Assembly: GCA_035578905.1 (NCBI GenBank)
Contig: JAQJVL010000047.1
Location: 1,357,111-1,421,110 of the forward strand
Length of the DNA stretch: 64,000 nt
Direction: 5' to 3'
Source of the DNA: Stictocephala bisonia
Lineage: Eukaryota; Arthropoda; Insecta; Hemiptera; Membracidae
A model generated the notes under the pieces. The model did not search any database, had not been told where the DNA came from, and saw only the letters and a program-made list of their open reading frames with translations. This document shows, one piece after another, positions 47,571 through 58,367 of this stretch; position 1 is the first letter of the stretch, and every line of letters starts with the position of its first letter. A program made the translations under genes and the position numbers.

Positions 47571-47626
47571 TTTTAAAGGCCGACCTCCTTCTTAATCTTA
47601 CTCTGCCCATCCATCGTAGACTGAAA
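47571..47626 (-). mobile_element. SINE family B 3' fragment
   Basis: On the minus strand GATGGGCAGAGTAAGATTAAG and GGAGGTCGGCCTTTA match the 3' part of the SINE at 9910-10150 (GAATGGGCACAGTAAGG, GATGAGATCGGCCTC). Only the 3' end is present. Confidence 0.55.
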
Positions 47627-48683
47627 CACCATTACTAAAACTTAATTAGAAGTAAAAAACCATCATGTTTTATGTATTTACGAACTATAAACATAAATTT
47701 ATATACAAATACATATACTTTTTAATATATTTTTTATCAGCATAAAATCGAATAAAAATACAAAAGGAGAAACTGCATGTTTAGATTATGATTAAAATTT
47801 GTACATATGATTAGTTTGACATTGAATGAAATATTATTGAAGTTATAATTCCATAAAATATAAATTGATAGTAATAAAATGTTTTGTATATAATTATTAT
47901 GAGCTTATATGGAAATAAAATAAAAAAAATAATAATACAAAAAATTATGTTCATCGTCATCACTAGCTGCGTTTTGTTCAGTTTCATATTCATTTGGAAA
48001 CAGCCGTCTCACACAATCAGAAGTTCGTTTTCCATATCTGTCATCTTCTCTTTCGACACTGTTTATTGCATTTCCTATTTATCCTCCATATCTGTTTATC
48101 CTCCTTTCCTCATCAGAATCCATTGTATAAATACAATGGATTTATACAATGGATAAATTAGAAAATATAACTTAATCTACCACGAAAGGGCCTAGCATAG
48201 TCACACAAAACAACTATTTACAATATTTACATAAAAAACTAGCATAAAAGACACTGGGAAAATGAAAAACAAATTATGACACAAGGAGTAATTGTTCGTG
48301 ATTACAAAACTCGAGTGGTGACACACGGCCTGGTGCTCCGTGCCACTACAGAACACGTTAGCAGACTGCAAAAATAAATCCAGAAACTGAATTAGTGACG
48401 GGGACGTGTTCCTAGAAAGAGGCTCGTTAAATACACGGGAGTTGGTGCTACTGACATCAGTACAACTATCATATTTTTACAAATTAAGCGGCACCCGGAA
48501 GAATAGGCCGTGATGTCACCTCTGGAAGGTTAGTTGATTTGGTCTTCTCAGCAAATACTAAATTCACTTGAAAATTAGAGGAAATCCAAGCATCCTTAAA
48601 AACATCCCTTTTGGACGAAATTAAACAAAGGGCCAGCCTGAGTGGTGTTAATGCTACGTCATATATTCTCAAGTAACAAATAC
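47627..48683. other. Intergenic, no gene seen
   Basis: AT-rich on the left. From about 48300 to 48680 the sequence is more balanced but I recognise no domain; the 62-codon minus frame at 48672-48484 is not supported. A small hairpin of 14-bp arms lies at 48118-48154 (ATCCATTGTATAAA). Confidence 0.4.
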
Positions 48684-48997
48684 TAAAGTAGAATTAAAAC
48701 CAGAAGCGGATTGCCGAGAAGAGTCTCGGAACGAGGGGGAGGAGGGGACGAAGGCGCGCCACCGCCCTTAGCCAATAACAATCGGGCAGTTCACTCCAAC
48801 AGATACAGTGTTGCCGTAACTCATTCTCCCATGTTTATATTCGCCGTGCTACTACACTACGCCTACCACCTACTCCGTCCCGAACGAGCCGATGTGGCAA
48901 CACTGTCACCGAACGTTGTCGAGAATCTCCGACCGTCCCCGAAGACAGTACCTCTACGCAGGCTGTCCAATCCGCTTCTGGTTTTAATTCTACTTTA
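48684..48997. mobile_element. CpG-rich 314-bp element with 30-bp TIRs
   Basis: Perfect 30-bp inverted repeats at 48684-48713 and 48968-48997 (TAAAGTAGAATTAAAACC then AGAAGCGGATTG and its reverse complement). If the outermost TA is a target duplication, the TIR is 28 bp. The interior is GC- and CpG-rich against an AT-rich background, with CCAAT-type (GCCAATAAC, ATTGG) and GGGCGG-like motifs. The best call is a non-autonomous DNA transposon (MITE). Because of the CpG content and CCAAT/GC boxes, a promoter-derived sequence captured by an element is an alternative. No transposase is encoded. Confidence 0.7.
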
Positions 48998-50164
48998 ACA
49001 TGGAATTGGGAGCTTAACACCATAAAATACTTTCTAATCAATCCTTCTCCCCCTACTCTACAAAAATATCACTTATGACAAAATGAAATAGATACCACTT
49101 TCTTCCACGTAAGCGCCCGGCACCTTGGAATATCATGCTGGAACCTTTTACATCCCTCAGTAGTTGTTCCAACCATAGAATTATGAACCATTCTTTAATA
49201 CCTTGATTGTGATAAGTTATTACTTTATTCAGTATACTATTTTGTTACTATATTACGAATTTATAAGAAGTAAATAATAAATACAGTTTTTATCAGCTGT
49301 TTGAAATGAGTTATTAAATTAAAACAAATGTTAATATTACAGAAAAAAGGAAACGTCGAAAGGCTGTTTGTACCACTCAGAGGGTACGTAGTTTTGCATT
49401 ATACAATATATCTGAATGTAGAAACCAGGTTTGTTTGCCGTAATTATTCTTTATTTCCGACCAACATAATCTTATAATAATACATCATTATAAAGGTTAT
49501 AATAATGAAAATTTATGTAGAATTAAACATTTTTAACAACACACTTAAGCTGTGATACAAAGTATATAAGTATATCTCTAGATACATGCTATTTTTATTC
49601 AAACTACTAACGATTATTTTCATTGCTCATTCACTTTAAATTATATTATAATTACATTTGAATTACTATTAGATATTGTACTGGTAGTTTCAATGATGTT
49701 AAACAAATTTCATTGGCAAAGCTTTAAGTCAACTAAATTTTAAATCGTTTAAAATTTACAATATCATTCTAGGAACTATAATTTTAAGTGCAACCCACAA
49801 GTGGATTTAATGGAATCAGTCAAGTGAGTTTCCATGTATTGCATCTTTCCTTAATTGTGTAGTGAAAGAACTGAAGAAGAAAGTAGCTTAATTAAAATAG
49901 ATCAATATATAATTGATCTTTTTTAATTATATATTCATATATAATTTATATATTCAATCAAATAAATGATAACTAAAGGCCTACATTTTATTGAAGCTAT
50001 TATAGACTTAGATTTAAATAATTACCAGAAAAAAACCTGAATTTAGATTCTTAAAAAATCTTGTATACATATTTAGAAGTAAACAAAAAATATTTGATTA
50101 AAAACAGGCTAAATTATGATAGATAAAATATATTTTGGAGGGTTCCAACGTAAACTATTATCCA
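48998..50164. other. AT-rich intergenic, no gene seen
   Basis: AT-rich filler. An imperfect palindrome near 49893-49935 (AGATCAAT/ATTGATCT) is the only structure noted. Confidence 0.45.
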
Positions 50165-50430
50165 CTTTCACACTGTTGAGTTTAATTTGGCTCTGCTGAC
50201 CAACTGAGTGCCGACAGGCCTACACCACAGGCCTTGTAACGAAAACCACAACTCCTGCACTCTGACGGGTTCCGCCAAAGCTCTGTTATCTTTGGTCACA
50301 TTGGTGAGTTAAGTATGGCTAAGTTGACCCACTGAGTGTTCTATACCACAGCGCTTGAAACGAGAAACTAATCTCATACACTCGGACTTATTATACCACA
50401 AACCCTATTATCTTTTGACAAATCGGTGAG
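50165..50430. repeat. Dispersed ~130-bp repeat, two tandem copies
   Basis: The order GGTGAGTT, GACCnACTGAGTG, ACACCACAGGCCTTG or ATACCACAGCGCTTG, ACGAnAA, ACACTCnGAC, and CTnTTATCTTT recurs twice, about 130 bp apart. A third copy is at 46990-47110. Function unknown; no coding potential. Confidence 0.6.
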
Positions 50431-51275
50431 TTTAATTTGTTGCTGGTGTCATTCATGCTGAATTTACATTTACTTTATGGGTTAGTATGTGAATAAAAAA
50501 GGCGTATTTAGTAACAAAATATTAAGAATTGATACAATATTTTAAAATGTTTTGAAATTGATATGTCGTAACACGTGATCATGAGATAATAAAACAATAT
50601 AATAGCATAGTTCAATGTAACTAGCCTAATTTAAGTGTTGAGGTAACGAGCACTTACTTTATAAAACAAACATTAACTTAGCTTAAAACAGATTCGATCT
50701 CTTAAAGTAAATTAATAATAATAATAGTAATAAAATAACATATTGAATCTCTGTACAACTGAATATGATCTTTCGAGATTGAAAAAGATTTTATTTTGTA
50801 AATGTTTCGAAGATTGCTAAGTGTTATCTTTGCATTTATAAACATTTAAGCAATCAATGCTAATAATATCAAATATAATAATCATTTTATAATGAGTTTT
50901 AAGCTACATATATACTTACATCCTTAAAATGAGAATATTTGCTAGTCTCGTAAATTATTAAGCTCGAACAGTTGTAATTTGGAGTATTTTTAAACGGTAA
51001 ATTTAAAACACTGTTTAGTAATATATCGTAAATTTTATGTTATCACAAAAAAAGTTTTCTATCAAAATAATTATCCTCGTTCGTTCATGAGTAAAATATA
51101 TCATCATTATAGGTTAAAAAAATATATTGATGTAAGACGATTGGGTTATTCGAAATCATATTAAAAACTGTTTTTAGACAAATAAGTTTAATCATTACTT
51201 TAAAATAATGAAAAATCATATAGTCAAGAGATAACACAAACAAGAACAAAATATTCATATGCATAACTATAATTG
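50431..51275. other. AT-rich intergenic, no gene seen
   Basis: AT-rich filler with no supported feature. Confidence 0.45.
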
Positions 51276-51560
51276 GTCGGTAGCGTAGTTGGTTCAATCC
51301 CAGCTTCATGTGCTAAAGGTTCTCAGTTCGATCCCAATCAGAGTCAATACATTTTGAGAAGGATGAGCTGATAATCACCGGCTGTTCATTTGTCATTGGG
51401 CTATTAATTAATGACACTTTCTAAGGAATAAGTCGGCCTTAGTTTGTAACAATGCCTACATTCGCTCATCTACACTCATCACACTCACTCGAAATCCATA
51501 TTCGCCCATATCTTGACGATCGGCGTCTTACGAATAAATAAAATAAAAAATAAAATAAAT
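51276..51560 (+). mobile_element. tRNA-derived SINE, family A (best copy)
   Basis: The head GGTCGGTAGCGTAGTTGG (A-box-like) and GGTTCTCAGTTCGATCCC (B-box-like) are spaced as in a tRNA-derived pol III promoter. The body ends with CATATTCGCCCATATC and TTGACGATCGGCGTCTTA, followed by an AATAAATAAAATAAAA tail. It is the most complete of the family A copies (2757-3060 minus, 5145-5440 plus). Not a tRNA gene: no acceptor stem pairing around the boxes. Confidence 0.82.
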
Positions 51561-52884
51561 GGTGATTTTAATGTTAAATGTCTATAGGTTTCTTAATAGA
51601 ACAATATGAGGTAATTTCTCACTGGAAATTAAGTCTTCCTAGTATAATTTGGTAGTGGTTATAGAGCTGATTTCATGAACCTCATTTACAAATAAGTGTT
51701 CATATATATATAAATACAAATAAGTGTGTATTTATAAATATATGGCTTAAACTTTGATATATAGTGTTGGATGTGTTTTGAACTATCTTGTCCTATTATT
51801 GCTATCTGATTCATTTGATTACATATTAAAGTAAGTGTATTTAACATTAAGGTACAATAATAACACCCACAAATTTACAAAGTAATAATATTTATTTTTA
51901 TTATAATAATTGAATAATATTCAATTTTAACAAAGGAAACATGTGTTTGTTCATACAAATAATTGTTTCTGTTAATAGCATAGTCAAAAAGTATATTTTC
52001 TCTATACTGCATGTTTAGAAAAAAAATTATATATGCATATATATATATATATATATATATAATATGTAATAAGTATGTATATATATATATCAACGTTATA
52101 TATATACTTTTGACGATAGTGAGAAAACACGTATACTTTTTACTAAACCACCTCAATTTCTCTGTCAATGACTGGCTGAATGGAAATCTTACTTTGTTAT
52201 ATATTTAATGAGTTGATTGATATATAACTAAAATGAAAATATAGGATGTTTATTGATTGATGTTACTTATTCATCAATTGGAATTTTTTGGTTTCGCAGA
52301 AAATAGTCAAAAATAAATTCCCAGTTCATTTGGATCACTTGGAATGTGTTTTGTCAAATGAGCCATCTTTTTTAGGAATAATTAAGCCTTTACATGTAAT
52401 ATTTGTTAAATTAATTATGTTCAGCGTTTTGTTTTTACAATTTTAATTTAAAACCCCTTTTCATAATATTTTTTCTCTACAAAGCACGTAATATCCAAGA
52501 CATTACATAACAGGGTGAAATAACAGCCTTAGGTCTCAAAATTTAAGCCATTAAATGCCAAATTTTTACTTTTTATAAAATATCTATCAATATCGGTATT
52601 TTGTGTAAAAATAAACTAGAAATGAGGTTTATAAGTTAGTTATTCAATATAACAATTTTACATATAACAAACAAATGGTGTCCTATAAATGTGATATTGG
52701 TACTGCATAGTATCTTTCTATTGCACGTCTAGTGTTCTATAACTATGACAGATAAATAACTAAGTGTCTGACTTAAATTTAATAATAAAAATGTAATAAT
52801 ATAAAAGTACAATTTAATAAAACACAATAAATGAATGGCCTGAAACATATGGTCATTTAGAATGGTAAGGTCTCTTGCAAAGGA
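51561..52884. other. AT-rich intergenic, no gene seen
   Basis: AT-rich, with (TA)n tracts near 52036-52060 and 52077-52090. The 97-codon minus frame is Ile/Tyr-rich and reflects these tracts. Confidence 0.45.
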
Positions 52885-53440
52885 TAACATTTCCCTTTTT
52901 TCAAGGTGATTTTGAAGTGCAATTTTTCATTTGGCATCTTCTTTTATGTCCCTTGTATGTGAGAGATGATATTTCCTGTAAAATCTTATGCCATCAAAGG
53001 GTGCTGCCTCTTGTTGACTTCGGGGACTGATTGAAGGTCGTCCGATGGGCTGACGTACACTGCTTGACTTCAGAGAGGTAACAAATATTGCACGCCTGAA
53101 GTCTAGAAGAGAGACAGGATTTTCTGAAGTTAGCTTGTGCATTATCCAGGCATGCACTACAGCCCATTTCTTTCCTTTAATACAGGCCCGTACCATTTCT
53201 TTCCTTTAATATTTATACAATATTTAGATGATAACAAGTCATGAACGTAAACATCGCCCATAAAAGTACTAGGCCTATAGCTTTTAATAGTTTTAGGAAC
53301 TGGAAAAGGTACTTTTTTCTTTTCTTCTTTACTGTACCTATTAGTACTGCTCAAAGGTTGCATACTATCGAAGTTAGCTGCTACTGTCACGCTATTATTA
53401 CGTGTGACCACCTCACCAACATTACCCCATTATTTTTTAT
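52885..53440 (-). pseudogene. piggyBac transposase C-terminal remnant
   Basis: On the minus strand from about 53440 the fragments read VTRNNSVTVAANFDSMQP, RYSKEEKKKVPFPVPKTIK, SSKYCINIKGKKWYGP, then VVHAWIMHKLTSENPVSLLD and DFRRAIF, then GRPSISPRS. A Cys-containing end (CKNCTSK, ILCKRP) follows in another frame near 52900. This is the C-terminal third of DDE_Tnp_1_7 (piggyBac) transposases: the KRYSKxEKK and KKWYxP motifs, the SLLDFR motif and the cysteine-rich tail. A duplicated TTTCTTTCCTTTAAT stretch (about 53164-53210) shifts the frame, and another frame change lies near 53410. The N-terminal and catalytic parts are missing; no TTAA-flanked ends found. Dead. Confidence 0.75.
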
Positions 53441-53763
53441 ACTCTTCCGTCATATTTACGATAAAACTACACAAGTATCAGAAAAATACAAACATAAATA
53501 ATACAGTCGATGACAGAGTAAGTATAATGCTCGACTAAAACAAAGTGTTGGCGTAAGACTGACATTGGAGGAGTTTCAGGTTGTAACTTATTTCCTGTGG
53601 TTGCCACTATAGAGAAATATTGAGACACTGTTCCTTCACACTGTCATATTTATAGGACAGCTATAAATAGATGCTTCTGAGGCCTAAGTCCTATTTTTTT
53701 TTTTAGTGATTTAAATTTTATTGCACTCTTGAATATTTAGTAAATTAATTTAAATGTCTATGT
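53441..53763. other. AT-rich intergenic, no gene seen
   Basis: Nothing supported; a T-run at about 53692-53705. Confidence 0.4.
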
Positions 53764-54010
53764 CAAAATTGATATTTTCTCTGTAAACTGCAGCATTATT
53801 CAGCTGACTTATCTGCTAAATGGTTATCATTATGACATACCATTTAAGATAATCTGTTTATTATTTAGTCAAGTACAAACTATTGTATGCACAGTTTTAC
53901 GTATTGTATCTTCTATTTAATGCGGCTTAAAAATGTAAAATATGCTTATTTTCTGATTTATATAAAGCTGAATAACTATATCATATTCTTAATGCGTACT
54001 ATTACAAAAA
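53764..54010 (+). repeat. Diverged direct repeat, copy 1
   Basis: Contains CAGCTGACTTATCTG, a GGTTATCATTnTnACA stretch, GATTATTTAGTCAAGTA-like, CTATTGTATG, ACAGTTTTA and AAATGTAAAATATGC in the same order as 58009-58215. Identity is about 75-80 percent by eye. It is a dispersed or tandem-duplicated non-coding segment. Confidence 0.75.
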
Positions 54011-54898
54011 CATGCGTCATAAAAAATAAATCATAAAGTAGATTTAAAATTGTGTATAGTTTTATTTTAACACTTGTTTAATAACACTAAATTATTAATA
54101 TGACTTTGTACATTTAAAAAATGTGTTTAAAAAAATGTATATGTGTCTTAAAAATATGACAGTGGAAGATAATGGGTATAAAATCCTTGATAATTTCAAA
54201 TGCATTATGAAATAACAGAATTATGTTAAATAAATATTGCCACATTTTTTATATATAATATTAATTTTAAAGTTTTTTAAGCATATATTTCGTTGTTCTA
54301 GATACTGTAACTACTGGCTCATCTCAAACCATATTGAGACATAGCTATAATGAAATGCCCGTGAATGGTACGGATATGGCCACTAATTATACATCAATTA
54401 TTTATGGAACATGTAGTAACTATTGAAATAATAATCACATATTCTAGTGTAACACTTAAAATGTATTTCCCAAACTAGATACTGTTGTATATGACTTCAT
54501 ATGTTAACACAAACTCTCCCCAACAACTGGCGCCAAATTTATGTTTTACAATTAGTGTTCCAAGTTTAAAAAAGTTTCCGAATACAGAAGACAAAATCCA
54601 ACGAAAACTTTTGAATTCTGACTAAGCTTATAAATTATTAATATTTTATATGTGAAAACATCTCTAAAAAATTATAATCATACCTTTATAATTATCTTCC
54701 TCTCAACACACTATTTTTTCAACTATATCTAGTAATACATATATTTTATTACTTGTATGAACGTAGGTAAAGAAAGCTTTACTCTCTAAAATTACTTTTG
54801 TATTATTTATAGTCAACGTAAATAAGTGTTTATCTATTAAATAAATAATCCGATTCGAGAGTGGCTTGCTACTTAAATGCTGCAGTTCATTCAAATGT
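54011..54898. other. AT-rich intergenic, no gene seen
   Basis: Nothing supported between the direct repeat and the hAT element. Confidence 0.4.
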
Positions 54899-54906
54899 AT
54901 ATGAAA
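54899..54906. repeat. hAT target-site duplication, left
   Basis: ATATGAAA immediately outside the left TIR, identical to 58001-58008. Eight base pairs is the standard length for hAT elements. Confidence 0.93.
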
Positions 54907-55301
54907 CAGGGCCGGATTTCGAGTCTGTGGGCCCCTAGGCTCAGTTTGTGGTGCAGGCCCTTCCGGGGGGTCTAGAATACCCCCCTGCAAAGCGGGGGGT
55001 CCGGGGGCCCCCCCGGAAAATGGTGTAAAAATTAACTTCAAAATGGTGTTTTAAAGGCCTTTTTTGAGCTTAAATATTTTCATTTAAAATTAAAAAATAC
55101 CTATTTTTTACTATAAAATATTGATAAAACCAAGTATTCAGTGCAAATGTTGAGGATTAAAATCAAATACAAATCGAAGAAACTGTTTAAAATATTAAAA
55201 ATTATTTATTGAACATGTTTATATGAAATACACGTTGAGATTGGAAAATATTTAAAAGCAAATTACATTATAGCTACCGTACTTAGAAATACTAAAATTA
55301 A

Positions 55302-57037
55302 CTAGCTACTACTGATTGGTTTTCTCCTTAATTTTAAATTTATAAAGGTACTAATTACATCATCGTAGTTAACTTGCTGCAAGATATCATTTTCAATACT
55401 TAACAAAGATAGAAAGTTTAGTCGATCTTCTGTCATAGATGTTCTGAGTCTGTTCTTTATTAGTTTTAATTTTGAGAATGATCGTTCAGCTGAACAATTG
55501 GTTACCATCAAAGACAGGTACATCCTTAATGTAACCTCTACATTGGGCAGGCAATCCTTGAGATTATTGTCTAGCAAAATTTTGTACAACCATCTCTCCT
55601 TACTCAAGATTTTTTTATTTTTTTCGTATTCATCAATATACTGTTCAGAAAAAGTCTTAAACTGCACCAGTTCATTTCCAAATCATCTTCAAGATCGTTC
55701 TTATATATGTCCACTAGTTTCTTACTTGCTACCTGCACTTCTTCCAAAGAAATTTCATGCAACTTGCTGAGAAACCCAAAACGAGCATCAACTTGTCGAT
55801 ACGCTTGCAGCCTCTTGTGTAATGCCCGTTCTAGTTCGTTAATGATAGGAATGAAACTTTCTATTCCAAACCTATTTGAAGGTGACAAATCAACCTCTGG
55901 GGCTTGGGCACTGTCTAGGGTGGCTAACCTTACATTTGTTTTGCGCATACGCTTTTCCTCATATTTTTCACCACCAACTTCACCTTTAGCCAAGTCTGAG
56001 GCTCTCTCTTCGTACTCCTCATAAATATCTCGCTTACTTTCTATTAGACTTTTAAGGGATGAAAGTAACGACGCAGCTGTGTTTATGTCAAGCCTTGGAT
56101 TTTGAAGAGTTTCGCTTGTCTTGCTTACTTGACCCAAGATATCATTCCAAAACACAGTATAAAGTTTTGTTTCCAATTTTTTCATTTTTTTGAACAAGCC
56201 CAAAGCTTGTACTCTAGCTTTACCTGGCTGTTCTTGGTCGTCTGATATACAAAACAGTGTGTTTTGTATCTCTGTGTAGCCATGCAAAAGAGCTTTCGTG
56301 GCATCAGCTCTGCATGACCACCGTGTTGTCGTAGTTCCTTTCGGCACAAGGAAGGGATTTTCCCTCGCAGTTTCTGCTTTTTGTAAGCAGTCTGTCAAAG
56401 TCTTATAACGACTGGTAGAAGAAGTGAAAAATACAAACAGCTCTTCTAAAAAATCAAAAAAACTAACAGCGCTGAGGCAACAGCCAGCTGCAGCTTGTAC
56501 AACTAGATTCAGTGAGTGACCTGCACACGGTACCCACAGAGCAAGGTCGTTTTCTTGCTGTACTAAAGCTTGCAGGCCGTTGTATTTTCCACTCATCGAA
56601 CTAGCATTGTCATAGGATTGTCCACGACAGTTCTTGATGTCTAAGCCATTCTCTTCCAAAAACGTGATCAAGCTTTGAAACATGTCTTTAGCTTTATGAC
56701 CCTGGTTTGGCATAAAAGTTAAAAATCTTTCTACAGGTGTGGATTCCTCTAAATAACTAAAAACCAAAGAAAGCTGGTCAATGTTTCCTTCGTCAGCAGT
56801 TGAGTCTAGAGAAATGGAGTAGTACTTTGACTGCTTAATTCGGGAGATAATTTCACTAAAAACTCTTTTACCAATTATTTGCAAAACTTTGCTGGAACTG
56901 GTTTGCAAAAAAGGGTTTTTGCTGGAACTTCTTCACTTTTTTTTCTCTTGTTCTTTTGCAAGTATTCTTTTTTGACAACCACTTAGGAAGTGCTCTTTAG
57001 TTTTATGTCGATTACTGTGTGTTTTGTGGCGATCCAT
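55302..57037 (-). pseudogene. hAT transposase (DUF4371/dimerisation), disrupted
   Basis: Would cut and paste the element. The likely start is the ATG at 57037: MDRHKTHSNRHK, then LSGCQKRILAKEQEKKK, like the N-terminus of ZMYM1-like transposases. A TGA at 56935-56933 ends this frame. The next frame (56908-55604) begins already inside the DUF4371 region, so the zinc-finger/TTF part is missing. It has SLDSTADEGNID, GQSYDNASSMSGKYNG and WVPCAGHSLNLV, the core with two of the expected catalytic Asp positions. Near 55670 a probable 1-base deletion shifts the frame; the remainder (55667-55302) is the hAT dimerisation domain with VTNCSAERSFSKLKLIKNRL and LLSIEND. The total retained length of about 575 codons is shorter than the usual 700-850. 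Three lesions: stop, internal deletion, frameshift. Confidence 0.9.
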
Positions 57038-57599
57038 AATATTTTTCTAAAATAAAAACAACCATTTCACAAATTTGGACAAAAATACCTTTATCTTGAG
57101 CCTAGAATAGAATAGGTTATAGAACGTACTTTCAACCATAAAATATAAGTAGAGTTATATGAATGAAAAGGACATTTTATACAATTCAAGAAAATCCCCG
57201 GGGCCAATTTTTTAGCAGCCAATCCTGGACATGTACGGGATACCCGGACGTATGGCAACCCTAATGCAATATTTTATTTTAGCAGAAATGTACGTCTATA
57301 ACTCAAAATATAACACTTACCTTTTTTTAACCAAAAGTGCAAATTCATCAGATCATAAGTTATTCACCGTTGAAAGAACACTAGAATCAATAACACTTGT
57401 TGAAGTCCAACTTATTTCACTAAATTATCGAAATCAGATTAAAATTACCCGTGCATGTCTATATAGTATTTACTAACAAGATAGAGCAGAATAACGTCAA
57501 ACAATGAGAAGCAGACCAGTTACTGGAACAGTCTAATGCAAAGGTACCTGCTTTGTTTGCTATGGACGATACGGCACGGGGAATGAAACTAAGCGTTCA

Positions 57600-57960
57600 A
57601 GTATCAACATGCATCTAGACAGTGACAAGTGGCGGGCGCAGCCACCCCACCCCCCACCAGACGCTCAACACAACACCACTCGCTCGAGCTCTGCTCCGAC
57701 TCATCACGCCCGACTCGCTGCCCGGCCGGAGCGGCGATCTGTTCGAGCATTTCGCCTTTATAGCATTGACGTATTTTAGCCTTAAGTCTGCCTCTGTCAA
57801 CGCAGCTGTGTCTATGCAATGATTTTATTAGATTAAACAATGTGGTCAGAATACATGACCACAGTTTGTGTAGCCATTTGATTTTAGTATGCAGTTCTTT
57901 AAAATTATATTTTTTTGTGCGGTCTCATGTGGTGCGGGCCCCAATGTGGTGCGGGCCCCT
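57600..57960 (-). promoter_or_regulatory. GC-rich 5' region of the hAT element
   Basis: An abrupt GC/CpG-rich patch (CGCTCGAGCTCTGCTCC, GCCCGGCCGGAGCGGCG) lies inside the element between the transposase start and the right TIR. Position fits a promoter or leader on the minus strand. I see no TATA box or initiator that I would defend. Confidence 0.35.
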
Positions 57961-58000
57961 AGGCGCGCGCCTAGTTTGCCTGTACCTAAATCCGGCCCTG

Positions 58001-58008
58001 ATATGAAA
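58001..58008. repeat. hAT target-site duplication, right
   Basis: ATATGAAA immediately outside the right TIR, matching 54899-54906 exactly. Confidence 0.93.
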
Positions 58009-58215
58009 AAAACTAATATTTCCTGTGTAAAATGCAGAACTATTTAGCTGACTTATCTGTTAATGTTTATCATTTTAACAGACTGTTTAAGATAATTGGT
58101 TGATTATTTAGTCAAGTAAAACACTATTGTATGTACAGTTTTATGCTGCTTATAAATGTAAAATATGCCAACCCTCTGACATGTAAAGCTGCATAACTAT
58201 ATAATATCTTACTAA
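58009..58215 (+). repeat. Diverged direct repeat, copy 2
   Basis: Matches 53764-54010 in order and orientation (TAGCTGACTTATCTG, GATTATTTAGTCAAGTA, CTATTGTATG, ACAGTTTTA, AATGTAAAATATGCC). The hAT element is inserted at its left edge; removing it brings the two copies to about 1.1 kb apart. Confidence 0.75.
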
Positions 58216-58327
58216 TAAAAACTTGCCTTTAAAATAAAAAAAAAAAAAAAATGAATACAAAAATTTTAAAAAATAAAGACACAAATGTAAAGAATATGTT
58301 ATTGAGCGTTTCATAGAAGGGACACTC

Positions 58328-58367
58328 TGAGCCGGCGTGGTAGGTAATGACCTACCACGCCGGCTCA
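58328..58367. repeat. Perfect 18-bp GC-rich hairpin
   Basis: TGAGCCGGCGTGGTAGGT, loop AATG, then the exact reverse complement. It is immediately left of the 36-bp array. GCCGGCGTGG also occurs at the 5' end of the family C SINE at 18357. Confidence 0.92.

Larger units (their letters stand above)
54907..58000 (-). mobile_element. hAT DNA transposon (ZMYM1-like type), complete ends
   Basis: A 3,094-bp element with 13-bp TIRs CAGGGCCGGATTT (54907) and AAATCCGGCCCTG (ending 58000), bordered by a perfect 8-bp duplication ATATGAAA. Subterminal GGGCCCCTAGGC is also shared near both ends. It encodes one transposase on the minus strand (55302-57037), which is frameshifted and internally deleted, so it is non-autonomous now. 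The left 350 bp and the right 900 bp are non-coding; the right (5') part is locally GC-rich. It inserted at the left edge of the second copy of the diverged direct repeat. The intact ends and duplication mean it could still be moved by a transposase supplied in trans. Confidence 0.95.

Noticed and set aside
48484..48672. 62-codon minus frame with a balanced composition
   Set aside because: No similarity I recognise, no splice context I can defend, and it ends next to a TIR element.
51276..51350. Functional tRNA gene
   Set aside because: Box-like motifs only; body and A-rich tail shared with dispersed copies show a SINE.
55302..57037. Domesticated ZMYM1-like host gene
   Set aside because: The sequence lies inside intact TIRs with an 8-bp duplication and is broken by a stop, deletion and frameshift.
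57600..57840. Short GC-rich frames as genes (66-78 codons)
   Set aside because: They lie in the GC-rich leader of the hAT element, overlap on both strands and match nothing.
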